DNA of 64,000 bases from Marinomonas ostreistagni (GTDB lineage: Bacteria; Pseudomonadota; Gammaproteobacteria; Pseudomonadales; Marinomonadaceae). The stretch lies in contig NZ_JAFEKF010000002.1 of assembly GCF_016888445.1 (NCBI RefSeq), positions 1 through 64,000 on the forward strand, in the 5' to 3' direction. The notes beneath the pieces are model-generated. The model was given only the letters and a program-made list of their open reading frames with translations. It made no database searches and had not been told where the DNA came from. Of this stretch, positions 62,235-64,000 are shown piece after piece. Numbering within the stretch: position 1 is the stretch's first letter; each line of letters begins with the position of its first letter. A program made the translations under genes and the position numbers.

Positions 62235-63899
62235 TTAGGCTCCTGTCTTCATTTGGCGAATGATGGCTTCTGAGGCGCGAAACGCCAGCGCCACCATGGT
62301 GATGGTGCTGTTGCCCGTGGCGGTACTTGGCATCGCGCCGCCACCTGGCAAGAACAGGTTGGCGTGATCGTAAGCACGGCAGACATCGTCGACCACGGCG
62401 TTGCTTGAGTCTTTGCCCATAATGGTGCCGCCCATAATGTGTTTACTCGGGCGGAAGCCTGGCGAAGTCGGCGCTTCTTCAACGCCCATGGCGTCGGCGA
62501 TACGCTGAATCATTGGCTCAGAAAACTCACGGGCACTGCGACGGGTGTATTCACCCACATCAAAATGCACCGCAGGTTTTGGTAGCCCTAGCCAGTCCTT
62601 TTTGTCCGACAAGGTTAGGCGGTTCTCAGGATCCGGCAACACTTCATGAGCCGCGACAATCATGCCCGACGTTGCCGTGTTGTGACGTAATTGCTCGTCC
62701 AACTCTCGACCAATTAATCCTTGCTTCAAGGTGTCAAAGGTGACGAAACGGTTTTGCGCAAAGTTGTTAAAACGGAAGTACGCCGCCGCATGACGCGAGC
62801 GGTAATCCCCTTGAGAGGTTTCCATAATGCCGCTGTTGACCACTGGGCCAAGGCCAGTCCAGTAAGGTTCTTTGAGCTTAATTTTGTAGGCCAGCTGCGG
62901 GTGATCCATCATGTTACGACCCACTTGGTCGGAGCTGTTCGCTAAGCCATTTGGGTTACGCTCGTCCGCCGACATCAGCAGCAGTTTTGGCGTTTCGATA
63001 CCGTTACAGGCCAGTACAAAAGTCTTGCCAGTAATGCGGTGAGAGTCTTTATTGGGATCAAGGTAGTTCACCGCAGCGATTTCATTGTTGGCGTTGGTTT
63101 CTACTTTGTAGACCACCGCATTGTGCAAGATGGTCGCGCCTTTGGCTTCTAATCGACCCAGCGAGGTTGCCGCATCGTATTTCGCACCCACCGGACACAC
63201 TGGCACACAGTTATTGTTACCACAGCAGGCTGGACGACTGTCGTAAGGCATGCCGCTGTTACGCGCTTGCGCTACATGAACGTTACGCAGGCCTAGCTTT
63301 TCGCGCATGACCTTGGTGAACTTCTCTTCGCCTGGGCTAAAAGGCAGCTCTGGCATTGGGTAAGGTTTAGAGCGTTTAACCCCTTGCGGCCACTGCTCTG
63401 CGGCATCGCTTGGGCCACAGATACCCAGCTTGTATTCCGCCATCACGTAGTAAGGCTCAAGCTCTTCATAAGGGAATGGCCAATCACGACCGACGCCATA
63501 AAGGCTATTCAGGCGCATGTCTTCCGGCGTTAAACGCCAGCAAGTGCCCGCCCAGTGCCAAGTGGAACCACCGGCGTAGCGCACATAGCTTTGTAGATAG
63601 CCAATGCCATTCGGGCCAGAGACTTGTAAGTAATCATCCCCCGGACGGCCAGATTTTGGCTCTGGATGCGGCGCCCAAGGCTTAGATGGGTAGCTGGCAA
63701 TGGCATTGCCTTTATTGCCCAGCGGCAGGTTACGGTAGTTTTCAACGATTTCAGCGCGTGACACACGTGGGCCCGCTTCGAGCATCAGTACCGATAGACC
63801 CGCGTCCAATAATTGCTCGGCCACCACCGCTGCAACCACGCCAGTACCGACGATGACGACCTCAGCATTTGATGCGCCAGAATTTGAAGATGTAGACAT
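62235..63899 (-). CDS. GMC-family FAD dehydrogenase large subunit (gluconate 2-dehydrogenase type)
   Basis: A 554-residue flavoprotein. The FAD site is VVIVGTGVVAAVVAEQLLDA (about 14-33). The Cys cluster CCGNNNCVPVC (C225, C226, C231, C235) matches the 3Fe-4S motif of the FAD glucose/gluconate dehydrogenase group. The GMC C-terminal segment HIMGGTIMGKDSSNAVVDD and the STATGNSTITMVALAFRASE end are intact. No signal peptide is seen; the small subunit usually carries the export signal. The substrate (gluconate, glucose or another polyol) is not fixed by sequence. Confidence 0.92.
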   Translation of the reverse strand: MSTSSNSGASNAEVVIVGTGVVAAVVAEQLLDAGLSVLMLEAGPRVSRAEIVENYRNLPLGNKGNAIASYPSKPWAPHPEPKSGRPGDDYLQVSGPNGIGYLQSYVRYAGGSTWHWAGTCWRLTPEDMRLNSLYGVGRDWPFPYEELEPYYVMAEYKLGICGPSDAAEQWPQGVKRSKPYPMPELPFSPGEEKFTKVMREKLGLRNVHVAQARNSGMPYDSRPACCGNNNCVPVCPVGAKYDAATSLGRLEAKGATILHNAVVYKVETNANNEIAAVNYLDPNKDSHRITGKTFVLACNGIETPKLLLMSADERNPNGLANSSDQVGRNMMDHPQLAYKIKLKEPYWTGLGPVVNSGIMETSQGDYRSRHAAAYFRFNNFAQNRFVTFDTLKQGLIGRELDEQLRHNTATSGMIVAAHEVLPDPENRLTLSDKKDWLGLPKPAVHFDVGEYTRRSAREFSEPMIQRIADAMGVEEAPTSPGFRPSKHIMGGTIMGKDSSNAVVDDVCRAYDHANLFLPGGGAMPSTATGNSTITMVALAFRASEAIIRQMKTGA

Positions 63900-63918
63900 T
63901 TGATATTCCTAGCAAAAA

Positions 63919-64000
63919 TTAAAATTTACGCAGTGGTAGTACTGGCACATTAGGACGATCAGCCCAATCATTTGGACCGCTCACACCATAGGATGGGATG
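63919..64000 (-). CDS. Gluconate 2-dehydrogenase small subunit (subunit 3), C-terminus
   Basis: Only the last 26 codons are in the window (reading PSYGVSGPNDWADRPNVPVL, then PLRKF and the stop at 63919-63921). Placement directly upstream of the GMC gene and the PNVPVLPLR ending match the small gamma subunit of this dehydrogenase, which carries the Tat-type export signal for the large subunit. The 5' part lies beyond the right edge. Confidence 0.75.
   Translation of the reverse strand, partial: IPSYGVSGPNDWADRPNVPVLPLRKF

Overview
The window looks like the chromosome of a marine-type gammaproteobacterium of the Oceanospirillales/Pseudomonadales kind. The evidence is gene order: tkt-epd-pgk-fba next to metK; ftsY-ftsE-ftsX-rpoH opposite rsmD; metX-metW-DUF4426-rdgB-hemW; and a Pseudomonas-like glucose ABC transporter (gtsABCD) near a GltR/GtrS-like two-component pair. 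Base composition is near 50 % GC throughout. The genus cannot be fixed from the sequence alone. Most of the window is ordinary housekeeping sequence with many strong intrinsic terminators.

Layout. 1-600: 5' end of a 16S rRNA gene on the minus strand with its leader, boxA and a strong promoter with an A/T-rich UP element. 0.6-11 kb: a chemoreceptor, serA, an Ala/Ser-rich hypothetical, trmA, then a minus-strand operon whose gene order is LuxP-like binding protein, LuxQ-like sensor, mtnN, predicted outer-membrane protein. 11-17 kb: tRNA-Leu(UAG) and the central carbon cluster tkt, epd, pgk, fba. 17-23 kb: metK behind a leader that can form mutually exclusive hairpins, then rsmE, tolC, gshB and a TonB-like protein. 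23-29 kb: rpoH, ftsX, ftsE, ftsY and, divergently, a degenerate M16 peptidase homologue and rsmD. 29-41 kb: a second chemoreceptor, metXW, a DUF4426 protein, rdgB, hemW, a BCCT transporter, a yybP-ykoY-type (manganese) riboswitch ahead of a TMEM165/GDT1 family gene, a CNMP-CBS-DUF294 protein and an exonuclease. 41-54 kb: sugar region with a PfkB kinase, a response regulator/sensor pair, a three-gene c-di-GMP/histidine kinase module on the opposite strand, gtsABCD, a UshA-like lipoprotein and a DUF2892 protein. 54-60 kb: rph and yicC, then an accessory patch with mntA-hepT toxin-antitoxin genes, a PLD-helicase restriction-like protein and a hipA remnant. 60.6-64 kb: a small entericidin-like lipoprotein and a gluconate-dehydrogenase-type operon that runs off the end.

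The most unusual element is the 6.7-11.05 kb operon. The binding protein and the periplasmic half of the sensor resemble Vibrio LuxP and LuxQ. However, several positions that contact AI-2 in LuxP are changed, the cytoplasmic half has lost the histidine-kinase signatures, and it ends in two receiver-like domains, the first of which lacks the phospho-acceptor aspartate. The operon continues into mtnN (Pfs), the enzyme that supplies the AI-2 precursor. This may be a repurposed LuxPQ-type signal sensor that does not work by classical phosphorelay. Other points of interest are the metK leader switch, the Mn-riboswitch/GDT1 pair with a well-defined competing hairpin, and the defence patch placed after yicC.

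All family assignments come from reading motifs and from memory of family sequences; no database search was run.
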